Below, piece after piece: positions 11,781 to 25,252 of a stretch of DNA of 64,000 nucleotides. The notes below the pieces were generated by a model. The model was not told the DNA's origin, did not search any database, and was given only the letters and a program-made list of their open reading frames with translations. Positions within the stretch are counted from its first letter, which is position 1; each line of letters opens with the position of its first letter. This stretch comes from Klebsormidium nitens. Lineage: Eukaryota > Streptophyta > Klebsormidiophyceae > Klebsormidiales > Klebsormidiaceae. Location of the stretch: NCBI GenBank assembly GCA_000708835.1, contig DF237208.1, forward strand, positions 56,210 to 120,209, read 5' to 3'. The position numbers and the translations under genes are program-made.

Positions 11781-14700
11781 TTAGATGTTCGGGAGGCACC
11801 TTAAAGTCAATTGCACCTGCGATTCCTTGGGCGGAGGAGCCCCTCCCTTCCACTGCAAAACCACCTTCGTCTCGACCAATTCGCCGAGCTCTATCAATGC
11901 TCCCCCTCCGTGGCCCCCTTTTTGGGGCGCCGAGTAACTGAACGTCACCGTTTTTCTCTCCCCGGGCGCCAAGCTCCCCTTGCTGACGTCAACCGACCAC
12001 CCCTGCGCCGCATTCGCGGAGCCCTTATCCAGTCCCTCAATCACAAACTCCCCGGTCGCGCTTTTCCCACCGGCCTTGCCACTTTCGGCGCAACCCACCG
12101 TTATCGAACGCGAGGAGAGGCCTTTGGCCCCGTCCGTGACTAGGGTCACCGTTACCGCCTTCGGCACACCCCCCGGTTCTGTATCGTGGGTCGGGGGATC
12201 ATCCGGGGGGTCGGCTCCGGTCAGGAAGAGCGCCTGGTCCCAGCAGTAGCCGGTAAGATCGATCGTCACTTCTTTGTCTTGATTAGGGACCTGCACAAGA
12301 AGATCGGGGATGCTTCTCTATAGTGAACAGCATACCCGTGCTATAGAAAGCGCTTGTCGTAGGCTCAGGAAGACTATGAAGCCAAGAATGGGAACGGCAG
12401 GGCCAAGTACGACGCTTATATTTGTCTGCGGCAAAAGTTCTCAATCTACTCTCGTTAAGAATCTTCGACTACGAAACTTGTAGAGCTCTGAAGCAACCGT
12501 GAAAGGCTACGCGAAGCGGCGGCCGTGTTGAGAATCGTGATTAGCGTGAGTTTCCACAGGCAGCATGCAGAACATCAAGTTGCGCCTCGCATACAGAGGC
12601 TGTTGGACCATCGAATTATCGCACAGTGTGATCAGGACTCCTAGCCCTACCGTTGCTTTCGAATACAGAGTTTCGAGAAGATGTCCGGATTGGATGGAAG
12701 CACGAAAACACAGATGGGCAGAGCGCTTTTTGAAAGACCATACTGGCCACATGCCATCGCACCTTTTAGGACGTAAGTCGGGGTACGCAAAAAACAGGGC
12801 ACGCAGAAGCTCATCCGGAAATACAAGAACGAAACAGGCGATGAACTTACGGGTCAGACCCGGGAGAAAACCTTGAACTTTCACGAGAAGAGAACGTAAG
12901 GACTGCGCGAAGGCCTTCAGCATTGCAGACTGGGGACCGAAAGTCACCGGTCAGTAAAGTTAGGCAGGTAAATAGGGCGACAATCATACAACAAATTCTT
13001 GAACCTACATGCAGATGCAGATCGGATGCGTTTCGTGCGTACCTCGACAAGAAGCTTCGCCCGGTATTGGCACCCCGGGCGGTCCGAGTTGAAGGCAATG
13101 GCGACCGGGGCACGCTGACCGGCCTCGATTGTGCCCTCCGCGGGCTTGCAGAAGATGGGCTGCGGGGACAATGAGAGGACGTTTTACAGTATGAGTGTGC
13201 TTGGATAGGAAGCAAACGGTTGTCGATGTGCATTTCAGTTTGACTTGGCCTGATACGTCTGCGACTGCTTATTCTACAGCGAGCAACTTCAGCGTCTGGG
13301 TTGCTTTGCTTCCAAGCAATCATGTGATCAGCTAGGATGAGCTGAGAACACCGTATGAAGAACCAAAGCAGAAAGGCAACGATCTATTTCCTACTATGAT
13401 TTCGGCTCTGCATGCTCATCCTTCTCCAATTTTTTTTCTTAGCCTGGCCCCAATTTTTTGGGGGCCTTTTGGGGAGGAGTGGACGATGGCGTTTATTTTT
13501 TGCTCCAAGCAATTTTCTATCCTGTTCGACGTCCTCGGTACACGGCGAAGGTCTCCAACACATAATCTCCTGCGCTTCTGTAGACTGCTCTTCTGCACTA
13601 AAGCTTTAAAATCTCCGATTGCTGCGCTTCGACGAGCGTCTTTGCTGAAGATCTGCTCAAAAACCGGGACGGATCTAAGCAATAAGTTGATTGAACGGCC
13701 ACACACGTCAACAGAAGAAACTCCCTCAAGCGCTCCCAGTCTTGCTGTAGACGATCAAAACAATCAGACACAACGTCTCAAGTAAAGTCTCACCTCCATG
13801 CCGTTCCGGTTCCGCTGTACGGTTCCGTCCAGCCGCAGCCGGAATGTCAGCGCGAAGGGCGACGTGTTCACGATCGCGAACCCCTTCTCCACGCTCTCTC
13901 CCGCCAACACGTGTCCCAGATTGACGGCTGTAATCTGAGGGTCCAGGTGCATCGTAGGGCTAATCCCCTCCCCCAGCAACAACACCTGAAGCTTAGTCGC
14001 TCCCAGCCCCCCCTTGGTGAAAAGGGTCATCACCTCCCGATAGCGTATCCGGGCTGCCGGCGCGAACTCGACCAACACTTTCTGCTGCGTCGGCGGGCGC
14101 TTCGCGGGGTTTAGGGGTTCAGCGGCCGCGAGGGATTTGCCGGCGCCGACGGACGTGCTGGGGACGCTTTCGGCGGTTGGACCGGGGGTGCTTTTTCCGC
14201 TGGGAGTAGGGCCCCCCGCGGCAGACGAAGAACGGCTGGCACTTCGATCTGCTGGGTTTGACTGAGCACTTACTATCTCCCTCCCCGATACCAAATCCGC
14301 TGACTCTCCAACGTTTTTCGAAGCTTCTCCTGAAGCCCTGGAAGCGCCACGTGTCTCGTCCGTCCCGTGCTCCTCTCCTGCTGGGGGGGTTGACCTGCCG
14401 GCGAAACCGGCCCCCCCAGAAGCTTCGCTACTGCGACAAGTAGCGGCCGGATCCTCTTCAAGGGGGAACAGCTCCCTGAGCGCATTCACCCGTGTGAATA
14501 TCCCGTCGTGGCCCAACGGGCTCGCGCATATGCTCATCGGACGGCTGCCCACGTGTCGCACGGTGAACGTTTTCAGCACCCGCTTGCCCACGGGCACCTG
14601 GCCGAAGTTCAGGGGGTAGAATCCCTGCGGATCGGGGCCCCCCGGGACGTCCTCGATTGCCAGCTGCGGCTCGATGGCGGTCGTATGGACTTCCAGGTGG

Positions 14701-17700
14701 AGCGTAACGCTGACCGCTGCGGTGGAGCCGGCGTTACCGTTCATTTGCGGCGTGGGTTCCACCGTAACCAGGCTGGTTATCTTCACCTCGGACGGCGCCT
14801 GAGCTTTTTGCTTCCGAATGAGACACGGGATGACGGTCTGCTGACGTAAGCACAGGGCGGCGTTACGTCTGACTTCCCCGTTCGTAGGCACTTCGCTCCT
14901 AGAACTCGTTTCCGGTTCCGTTCCGGGCTGTGCTCCTACCTCCGGTCGACCCTGGCCACTGGCTGGCCTGCTAACGTCAGATGGCACGTCAGCAACGTCA
15001 CCTTCACTCCCTTCGCTCACGTCAGCATCCTCCGAAGGCCGGAACTCGACCAGAATCGTCGCCGCTTTCCCCGGTTGGATGACGTCAATCGAAGGACTGA
15101 TGATTAGATCGCGTCGATCCGGAAGCGCGAACTCGAAGCTCTGCGGTGCGCTCGAAACGTTCTTCAGGAGCAGAGTCGCGGTCGAGGCGCTTCCCAAGGG
15201 CGTCGCGGGAAGCTCTACGCGGTTCGCGCTGAACACCAGGGGCGCGAGCGCGCCCAGCCCAACGCAGGGAACCTTAAAGGGTTGCGCGGGTGCCAGGGAG
15301 CTCGTGCAGGGGAGCGGGAAGCTATAGAGGGTCGCGGCGTGAGGGGTGAAAATCACCGACCGCTGAACGGACTCCCCCGGAAGGAGGCTTCCAAACCCGT
15401 CGCCGGGTTTGACGGACACCCCTTTCGGAAGTGGGTTAAAGCCGTAACGGAGGGGTAAGGCGGACGGGTTACTCAGGGTTAGGGGGCAGGCGACGGACTC
15501 CCCAACGGGGCACGTGCCGAAGTCAAGCGCGGGCGGGGAGAAGCGAAGCTCCGCTGACGTCAGCGTCGCCTTGACCACCGCTGTGACCGGGAAGGTCTGT
15601 TCCGGTATCCGTAACCGGAGCGGAACCGCGAGGGTTCCGGTGGCGGAATTGGAGTGGGGGGCGCAGCGCTCGAGGAGATCTAGAGCGGGCAAGAACTTGA
15701 GCTGGAAGGAGAAAGTGCCCCCGGCTTGGACGTAACCCAATTCCGGCACGATTTGGAGGCAGCCCGCGAGCCCCTTGGGCGGGGTCAGCGTAACCTTCAT
15801 CGTGGTTTTGCCGCGGTTAGCAACGACCAGGACGTTTCGGTACACCTGCAGCGGAAGGAGCGGAAAATGGATCACGACGAGAAGCTGAAGGGACAGTGAA
15901 GCAGCGGGTTAAGAACTACGGGCGTCTCCAAACTCAGATCTATTGAAAAAACGTTCCCGCTTCTTAGGTCGGTCACGGAAGAGTCGCAGGCTCTCGAAAG
16001 AGGGTTTCCACGCGTTTTCCAGAAGTCCTTTTGAGGGGTACCTCAGGAGCCGAGCTAATCCTTTCAAAACCTTCAAAAGGTTGAGGGGTATCGGGCCCTT
16101 CCTTCTTCCTTCCATTTAGAACCGATGTGTGCGTCAGGCCTGGAAAAGAAATTGGACATGGACTGCACCGCCCGCACTTCGGAAAACTTTTACATGCCCT
16201 CTCAGGTAGCCTGTGTCTAGCCAGGAATATCTTGCCTGCTCGTATACGCAGCATTTGAAGTCAGCTTCCTCGCTCTCCAGGTAGATGGGGACGTCACCGC
16301 ACGCTCCAGTGACGTCAAGCGTCAGATCGCCCACTTCTTTGGCCGAGAACGTCACGGAAAGCGTCCGGCGAAAAGGGCCTTCTTCCAGGGGGGCGTACGT
16401 GAAGTCAATCCGGGCCTTGCTGTATCCCCCCACCGCGCCCGTTTTCGTATAGCTGCGGTGTTTGGATTCTGAAGTCAGTGGTTTTGTGAGCCGATTGACT
16501 GTGTTTCAGGAATGCACAATTTGTGTCGTTTCCTTGTTGTGCAGACTCACGAGCAGATAGACGTAACCAAGAAGAGGGCAGACAAAAGCTACGCATCTGT
16601 TTTCGTAACCGGATGCAAGAGCTCCAGATCGTTTTGAAGGCCCTCAATGCAGTACTGACAGATATGCCAGTCGAAATCAACGAACATCTCTCGCGGAGGG
16701 CCCTTTCCGCCTGTGCAAGCACGAGAGTTCTGGACAAAGGCGAAGCGTACGGTTGCTGAACGCAGGTTTTATTATAGCGGTGTCTGTTAAAGACCTGACG
16801 TTAAGATTGATCCGATTTTCTACAGCAGGCAAACTCGACAGCGGCGTCTTGCGCCCTTGGGCCTTTAACACATCCGCAACGATCAAGTATCTCAAAGGAC
16901 CTTGGACTCGCAAATATAACTGACGACCCAAGGGTCTTTTCATTTTCAGGTCCCGACAGCACTTGGTCGACCGCTTGTGGGTTCTTTTTGGAACTTCTCG
17001 CCGAGCGCTTCGCTCACCTCAGTACCGAGTCACCGGGCGCTCCTTCCGGCCCCAACTCCCTCAGCTCAAACGCAGTCGGTAGCGACCCTCGGTTCTCGAT
17101 CGTCAGCGTCTTGACGCACTTTTCCGCCCGGGTGACGATGCCAAAGTCCAGCCGGTTGGTGGGTGGGTCGGTGACAATCACCGTGCGCTTGATCAGGCAC
17201 CGAATGGGCACCGACATGGGCCCGGTTGCCGCGAGAACCGGGAGCTCCTCGAAGATGTCTTCGTTCACTTTAGGGGTGAATGTGATGGTCACCTGCAGAA
17301 GTGAGATTGCAATGTTTTGGAGCGGCATAATGTGCAAAGGTCACCCGTTGTATGCTACTAGAACTTGAGGTCTTCAAATCTTGAGACGCAAGTATCGAAC
17401 CTTCTTGAAAAATTCATTTGTGCACATTGAGATCCAGGTTGCTCCTTACTCTGTCCGGAAGCCAATCATAGCCCAACAAGCTGAGCGCCTGAATCAAAAC
17501 TCGGAAGCTGATTCGAAGAGCACATTAATGAGTATAAAGAATAGCTCTGTTCTCTCCTCCAAAGGAGTTTTCAGTGAAGGAGTTCGCCGGACAATGGTTT
17601 TTCCAAGGTTGCTACAATGCAAGCAGAAGATAGCGTATACCCTGCTCGTATCCTGCGGTGCATCACTCAAGCTCACGATGACTGCACAACCCGTTCCGCT

Positions 17701-20700
17701 CCTCACCTCGCAGCTCATTCCGGCGGACACCTGCCCCGGGAACTCGTACTCCACCACGAAAAAGTCGCGCACCGCGTCCGGCAGGTCCGCAATTTTGAAC
17801 GTGTTGAAAGTGTACGAGACGTTCGTGAGCGTGAACTTCGTCTTATACGTATGCCCGACTTCGAAATCCTTAAACACGATGTCGGCAGGCGTCGGTAGAA
17901 ACGCAGCGCCCTTGAACTCTCTCCCCCAGACGACCTGCTTCCGGGTCATGCCCGTCTCCTTGTGGCGCGCGCGCGCCTCCGCGAGCCGCCGCGCCTCCCA
18001 CGTGCTCAGCGCGCGCGGCCGCGCGCCCGGGCTGACGTTCTCGTCGTTGCCACCCCCGTCGGGTTCGTCGGAACCGCCCCCAGACAAGAGGCTTGCGTTT
18101 TGGCCGTCCGATTGGGCATCGGACGGCTGTGGGGCGGGCTTGTTGGGAGACCGGGGGATGAGGAGCTCGCTCGGGGTTTCGTGGTAGACCTTTTGTAAGG
18201 CGTCAACGGTGGACTTGGAAGCGATGCCGAGACCCAGCTGGTACTTGTTGAGAATCTTAGAGGGGTCCGCAATCTGCAAGTCAACACCGCTGATCGTCAA
18301 TTTTAGATTGCTTCAAGTATATACACGCGCGCAGAGTGATTCTTACGAAGATGATATGGTGCTGGCAGCTATAGCAGTGGGAACGTTGCAACCATAGATG
18401 ATGAGCAAGTTGCAAAGGTAGAAAGCTAGGACTGCTTAAGGAGCCTCAGCTCCAACCAGAAGGGCAACGAAGCCGTCGGGGTTACGTTACAGCAGAGCCT
18501 TTGGAAAGTGATGAGAGAGCCCAGAGCAAGCGGTAGAATTTTACGTCGGATCAATGTGAGAGACTCTACAGCTGCAGGGTTCAATGCAATTCTCACAGGC
18601 CCTTCTCCTCTGACATTGTGCGGCGTCAAAGCTTGGCATCATCTACGTTTCAGCGTGCGGTTTAATCTTTCGACGCCTGCGTACCATACTCCTCTGATTT
18701 ATGGAGCACGTCACAACCGTTCCCGGAAGTTCGACTTGACGCTATCTAATTTTCATACGCCTTTGCGTACCTTGGACGGCAGGAACCCGCCGGGCTTGGT
18801 GATCTCGGACAGCTCCAGCCCCGGGAGGGCACGTGCCTCCAGGTAATTGCGCCACCTGTCCGGGTCGTCCATCTTGACGGGCACTTGCCGCGCCTCGAAG
18901 GCCTATCGCGGGACAATGAAAGATGTGAGTAACACAGCCCTCAAAACCATATAAGAGACAAGCGATTCACATCGGCAAGCTTCTTGGATGGGTTTCACGT
19001 CAAGCTAAGTCCTTTTTGGAACCCTGCAGTGCGCAGCGTGAAGCTCAATCTCGAGGTTTCATCAAAACGCACTTTTGAAAAGTGAATCTTAGCAGATAAG
19101 TTTCACGACGAGTCTTGCATTTGAATTCTTCCTCCTCTTTCTCAAACCTAGAAGCAGATCAGGGCACCTTATTGCCGCTATTACCGCTTCCAGTTACACA
19201 CCGCTTCCGTTCTCCGGCTCGCACGCAAAAGTCCTTCTCCTATCCGTAAATCTGCCCACTCTATCCTTCTGGAGAGAGAACGCGTATTAACCACACGTCA
19301 TATCGCGCACCGTCATTCTGGCCGTGACCTTTTCCAGTTGCACCGCTTCCTTCTCCATCTCGACCGCGAAGTCCGCCTCCTGCTGCCGCCGCCGCTCATC
19401 TACGCGCGCCTGCTCGCGCGTGCGCGCCTCTTCTTGCTCGCGCCGCCGAAAGACCTGCCAATGTCAAAGGCACCATGAATTCGAAGTGTTCTTGCAGGGG
19501 GGAGGTGTTGCCAAATGATTCATCAGCGTTGCTGTTGGCATCGTACGCGTCTTGTTGGTCTTACGCTGACTAACTCTGTTTTGAAGTCGACCTTCACAGA
19601 ACGAATGCAAGGGCATCGAAAATCTGCAGTGGCAGAGGCATTTGATTCGAGGACTGTAGTATAGTACTGACCTGCTTTCTTGAAGTTTCGCTTTTAATTT
19701 TGCAAGATCAAAAAGGCGTCCACTCACGCGTAGTGAGCAAGGTTTGCCAGGATGCACGCTGGAAGTCAGCATGCTCCGACTCAGCAAATTTCCGCCCGCG
19801 CTTTCCCTCACTACGTCGCCCAGCTCTACATGCGAAAGTTTCAACGACGACACCGATTCCGGTTCCGGCTCCGACCTCACTGAAAACCAGCGGAGCGCCC
19901 TGCAGCAGCTCGAGATTTACCCCGAGATAAGTAAGAAACTTGCTAACCGAGACCTTCCCCCACCTCATAGGGGTTTTTCCCAGCCTTCAGCAGCGCCTCC
20001 GTTTCTTTAGTTCGTGCTTCCTCCCGGAGCTTTAACCGGCGCTGCCGTGACGCGTTCTTCGACTCAATCTCCGTCTTGATCGCCTCCGTGTCGCGCTTCA
20101 GCTGCAGCAGCGCGGCCGCCTTCCGGCTCCGCTCCGTGATCCGGGTGGAGCTCCGCGCGGACTCATTCAGCCTGCGACAGCGGAATGGTCAGCTGTGCAG
20201 CGAAAGCTATCAGGATCCACGCACTCTTTCCTGCGTCGGAAAAAGGACGACTGTTTTCCGCTTTCGCTGAGCGTCGGAAAGACTCGGAAGATCGCAGACT
20301 TAAAGGCATCAATCATTCGGTAAGCTCAGATTAGACAAGCAAATCTCTCTTTTTCATCTCGGTCAGAAAGCGAAAAGATACGAACTTTTCGGTCCAGGTA
20401 GACTGTAGAGGGTCTTACGAACAGGCTCCCCCTGGAGACTACGAGAATGGCGTGGACTCAGGATGAGGTCTTCTTCTGCCGCAAAACGGCTCTCAGAATG
20501 CGGATCTCGAGGGCCTTGATCAAAGGAACCGTCAGCAAGCTCACCGTATCGCGCCAAGCTGGATCTTCAACCGCTCCACTGCGACTCGTCGTCCCTCCTG
20601 AAGATACAACAATTAAGAATGAGGTTCGAAACCGTTTTCTTACCTCTTTTGACAAGACAGAGAGTATTTGAGTTCTCAGCCAGAACATATCGAACCGGAT

Positions 20701-23464
20701 CAAATCGAGAAAATCGTACCCACGACCGCCATAACGGGCGAACCAGTAGGATTTTGTACGATGTCGAGTAACCCTTCGATAAAAATTCAGTCTGCTAATC
20801 GAGGACGCTCCGTGATAAGGACTATTTAGCAGCATCAACCGCAGGCTTAAGCATCGCGCGGATAGAAAGGCCAAAAGTCTTTGTGTCGGCCCTTGGTTTG
20901 CCACCCAGAGTGATGACGTTTCTTGCTCTAGACCGGAAATCAAGGTCACGATGGCCACGCAAGAATAGAAGCTTCGAGCACAGGTCACAAACGAGCTAAG
21001 ATCCGAGGAGAGTACGTCCAAACACAGGATCGGAAACGAGCGGATGGATTCAAAGAAAAGGTATGCCTGAGCAGAGGGTCATAAACAAGAGGGAAATCCT
21101 CAGAAAGAGGAGAGGGAACGTGACACGTCGCGTACCCCTGCCTGCTGTAGAACTGTCTCATCTAGGTCCGCCTGCTTCTGTCGCTCTTCACTAGCGAGGA
21201 GCTTCAGCTTGTGGCTCCCTTTTCGGTACTGCTCTGCTGGGACAGACTGCGGACAAGGAAATGTACCAGCGGTTGAGGCACCCGTAAATTCAGGTTCGGA
21301 ATCCAGTCAGAATGGAAGCTGAACTACAATTTGAAACATTGACGATCTGCCTGAGCCTCAAAATGGGATGGCGGGGCATCCTACAGGCGAAGTAAACGCA
21401 TAGTGGTGCAAACTCTTCGGATTAGATATAGTCGGCCTTTAGAACCTGTTTTTGTACCTCTTTGACCGAAATCCTGTCATTAAGCCGGGAAGCACGTCGA
21501 TGTAACGATGCAAGCACGATAACGCCACCAATTGGGACGTGACGAAGCACAAGAAACGAGATAGCCGAATTCGCGCATCTTCTTCCTCACCTCTTTGTCT
21601 TTCCGAAGGGTCGCCAGCCGCTGCAAGGACCCCGCCTCTCCGAGATTGCCTGCTTCCAGAGTTTTGGTTTCCTGTAGAAAGCGGAAAGCGGAGCGGCCAA
21701 AATCATGATTACCTGAAATTTTGCGCCCGTGTCCGAATCATGCACGACTGACCATCCTGCGGTGTTACTCGAAGCTCAAAAAGATTCGAGGCCCGATACC
21801 GTTCACAAACTTGTGTTTCTTTCCACCAGTACGGAAAGCTCGCTCAAAGTGTTGTGCATTCGGAACAGGCTTCGGTGGCCTCTCGGTAAAACGACTCACG
21901 CTCAGCCAGTAAGTCATCCAGTCTCGAAACGACAAGAAACTCGAAAAACAAAACCCGCCGCTGTCTTTACTGCGTCACGCGTGAGGGTATAGAGATATAC
22001 GCACCTCCATGCCCCTGGTTTGGACTTCAAGCTGCAGGCGTGATGCTAGAGCGACATCCTCCTCTCTTTTGGCCCTGTCCAGTGCCAACTGCTGCTCCTC
22101 TATGGCACGCATGCACTCACCCAGCCGCTCTCGCAGGATAAGCATCTGCAAATGAATAAGCAAAAAGCTATCATGTACTACAGCCTTTATAACAAGCAGT
22201 GCAGTCAACTTGAACCGCACACAGCTTTGATCAGGTCACCAAGCAGCTTGTCTTGTGTGCTATAATACTCCCTCAGGAGCACCGGCGTTCAAGTTCAACA
22301 GAGCAAATTCAAGGTGTGAACTCTATCAAAGAAAGAAAACCAGCACAGCAACGTCCTTGCTGAGTTGCTGCGAATGTGTGCTCCTCCAAGCTTATCAGAT
22401 AGACCATCATGTGGAAACACTGGTGGTGTTTTTGGGCAAGCTGGCAAACAGGCGCACGGTTGTGGTTCAGGGTGTCAAGCTCTCTGAGGCAACACGGAAC
22501 ACACCCACACAGATGATTTCAGCTTGTCTGCCGAACATCATTGGTGATGCCTTGACGACGATAGGAGCATGCCCTGCATTGTGTCGGGCTTTTTGCAACA
22601 CAACTGACCTTTTCGGTCGGAGAGCCATGGCTCTGCGATGCTTCCTGCAGCTGCTCCAGTATGTTCTCATACTGATCTTCCAAGGAAGAGAGAAAGTCCT
22701 CTGCTTGAAGCACCTGCATATCCACCACCAATATTCACTGAATAGCAGGCAGTTGTTTGAGCCGGGTAGCGCAAATGAGAACCACAAAGCTCAGGGCACG
22801 TCCGAGGTCTGGGAAATGCTTTGACTGGCCGTATCCTTTCTGCAAAGTCTTTCTTCTTTTGACACGGGAAAGATTGCACTTTGTTTGAAGGAGCTCATCA
22901 AAATAGTGAACTTGGTGAGAAGGTGTCTAAGAGTAATGCATGTGCAGATGTTGCTAGCTCTATTCTTGCCTGACTTCCGCAAGGGAAAGTTGCCACCACC
23001 AACTGTGTCATCAGAAGGGGCACCTGGCCAGGCAGTGTGCACCAAACTGTGCTGAAACTTCAATAATTTCAGTCTCGTCCCCCCTGAGATAGTCTACATG
23101 TGATGGTAAGCCTGGATTTGAGCAACTCAAGTTTGGAATGAGGGGGCAGAGCATTCACCTGTTTCTTGGCCAGCTCCTCGTTGTCTCGTGCTGATCCTAG
23201 AGCTCGGTCATAGCTCTGCAGTAGCTTCCTTCTTTGATTAGCTTCCAGACGCAGTGCACGCTGCTCGTGATCAGCATAGCTGCTGAGCAACTTTGATTCT
23301 GGTTCCAATTTATGTTGATCATCTAGCATGCTTCCCTGCGAACTGGGCCACGTTCCAGGCCTGGCGGTCGTTAACTTAACCCATGATAGAAAGTCTTCGC
23401 TCAGAGGATCTGGCGTGATCTCATTTGTTGGAGAACCACCTTCGCCCTCAAATGTAACCTCCAT
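11781..23464 (-). CDS. CFAP74: Cilia- and flagella-associated protein 74 (central-pair projection protein)
   Basis: CFAP74 belongs to the C1a central-pair projection of motile axonemes. Exons: 23159-23464, 22609-22713, 22005-22145, 21591-21671, 21136-21246, 19964-20171, 19311-19454, 18771-18902, 17707-18273, 17018-17292, 16236-16452, 13794-15845, 13043-13159, 11781-12290, about 1655 residues. Residues about 70-370 are charged coiled coil (for example REQEEARTREQARVDERRRQ). The rest is a series of Ig-like ASH/MSP-type beta domains matching CFAP74, with ITFTPKVNEDIFEELPVLA, TGPMSVPIRC, VANRGKTTMKV, ELGYVQAGGTFSFQLKF and a final GYCWDQ. The 2-kb exon carries a Ser/Gly/Pro-rich low-complexity insert. 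The exon 11 donor appears to be GC (CAG then GCAAGA at 16235). One small exon between 20171 and 21136 is missing, because the phases there do not match. Start chosen at ATG 23464. Confidence 0.88.
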
Positions 23465-25252
23465 GGTAGGAGGCCAGCAGAATGCACTACCCCAAAATTG
23501 AATCAACTTTCAGAATACTCGGTTTTGAAGCATGGGGAACGTGGCTCTTCACCATGCGGACCCAACTCCTTGCGCAGCACCTTCCCCTCTTCCTACGAAT
23601 CACGACAAATGTGTTTGAAGGGGAAGTCGACTGGTCGAAGGAATGATGGCCAGTGCCGCTGGCGAGATTCAGCTTCACCACTGCAACATGTTTCTCCACC
23701 CCTCCCTGTCAGCCACCTCCTTTTTCCTAAGCAACATAGGCATGTGCTGGAGCCTTGGAGCCTGCTTGCTGCAGACCGGAATTAGGGTTTGCCCATCTCC
23801 ACAGCTCAGGCAACGGTTCCGGATACATACCGCACCCGCTGAGTTCCAGCATCCTGGTACCGTACCGTAGCACTTCGAGGGATCCCGCCAGATCAACCCT
23901 CAGCAGCCGGCGAGATCTTGAATCTACTGTAGGTACCTAGCTAGTGGACTGCGCACTGATTGGCGCATCGCACGGCCGTCTCATCGGACGGTCGTGCTTC
24001 GATAGACTTGAAGCACAACTTTCGCAAAAATGCGCAGCTTCTTCCTTCTTTCTTGACGAAGCTTAGAGGAGCTTTTTTCGAGGCGCTCGGGCGCCATTGT
24101 TTTTTCGTTCCCACCCGAACCCGCCCTATATTTCATTCTTCCAGCAATCATGACAATCAAAATGCTAAAGACGATCATCCTTTGTCACCTACCATTCAGC
24201 TCTAGCCCAGCCGATCTCTGCCTCCCATTGGCCACTCTCTCCAGGACTTTGCCCACACAGCGGCGCGCCACTGGCATCTCCGCTTGCTCGCACAGGATTC
24301 CAAACCACGGCTCGCGATGTAGACCACATACTTGCCTGCGATTATAAATCGATGTCATTCGTAACCAGCCGTATTCACCCGGCGCACCCTGCATCTTCCA
24401 AACAGCAAAGCTTCATACAGCTTCCACGCAAACGCATTCACTTTCCANNNNNNNNNNNNNNNNNNNNNNNNNNNNNNNNNNNNNNNNNNNNNNNNNNNNN
24501 NNNNNNNNNNNNNNNNNNNNNNNNNNNNNNNNNNNNNNNNNNNNNNNNNNNNNNNNNNNNNNNNNNNNNNNNNNNNNNNNNNNNNNNNNNNNNNNNNNNN
24601 NNNNNNNNNNNNNNNNNNNNNNNNNNNNNNNNNNNNNNNNNNNNNNNNNNNNNNNNNNNNNNNNNNNNNNNNNNNNNNNNNNNNNNNNNNNNNNNNNNNN
24701 NNNNNNNNNNNNNNNNNNNNNNNNNNNNNNNNNNNNNNNNNNNNNNNNNNNNNNNNNNNNNNNNNNNNNNNNNNNNNNNNNNNNNNNNNNNNNNNNNNNN
24801 NNNNNNGCCAGCGCCTGCAAATGTAGCCGACTTTGGACAGCTGGTCGGGCCGCGCCAAAATTTAAGAATCGAGTGCTCGTTGCAGGCAACTCCTGCTTCT
24901 AGGATCTGATTCGATACAACCCCGAGGGGCTGTCCTATGTTGTTAGGTACCTATGTCCCTGCTATTACTATTAGCCGCAGCGTACCCAGCGCTGACAATG
25001 TCAATGGCAATGGCGCCGAGATTTCATTGATCAGGGTGCACCAGGCTTGATCAACGTCTGCTGATTGCTGTCATCGCACTCAGACCGTCATTGATCAGGT
25101 CTTCCTTTTAGTGCTGTAGGGCCGGTTTGAGCGGATTGAGTACCCGGAACTTTTCTATACTGGTCCGACTTCAGCAATTGGCAGCAACCAGAATCAGTCC
25201 AACTCCAAATCAAGGAGGAGGAGTATCTGCAAGAACATCTCAGCCTGAAAGC
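23465..25252. promoter_or_regulatory. Divergent intergenic region between CFAP74 and the oxygenase-MYND gene
   Basis: About 1.8 kb separate the two divergent start codons, including a 359-bp run of N. Upstream exons or 5' UTRs of either gene could lie here. Open frames that span the N run are artefacts of masking. I see no recognisable gene. Confidence 0.45.
24448..24806. other. Assembly gap (359 N)
   Basis: This is an unsequenced scaffold gap. The flanks do not repeat one another and show no palindrome, unlike the gap near 39.5 kb. The gap falls between divergent genes and interrupts no exon that I can identify. Confidence 0.99.

Noticed and set aside
12847-12947. A possible extra CFAP74 exon on the minus strand (reading LVKVQGFLPGLTR or SSRESSRFSPGSDP)
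   Set aside because: Exon 13043-13159 joins 11781-12290 directly in phase and gives continuous beta-domain sequence (LLVE then VPNQDKEV). Neither frame of the candidate keeps phase.
20458-21021. A minus-strand open frame as the missing CFAP74 exon between 20171 and 21136
   Set aside because: It gives helical-looking sequence (PLIKALEIRILRAVLRQKK), but I could not find a donor and acceptor pair that restores phase, so no exon is asserted.
22255-22824. A 189-codon plus-strand open frame
   Set aside because: It lies antisense to CFAP74 coiled-coil exons and their introns and has no recognisable domain.
24352-24909. Open frames spanning the first N gap
   Set aside because: They are open only because N codons are not read as stops; the known flanks are not protein-like.
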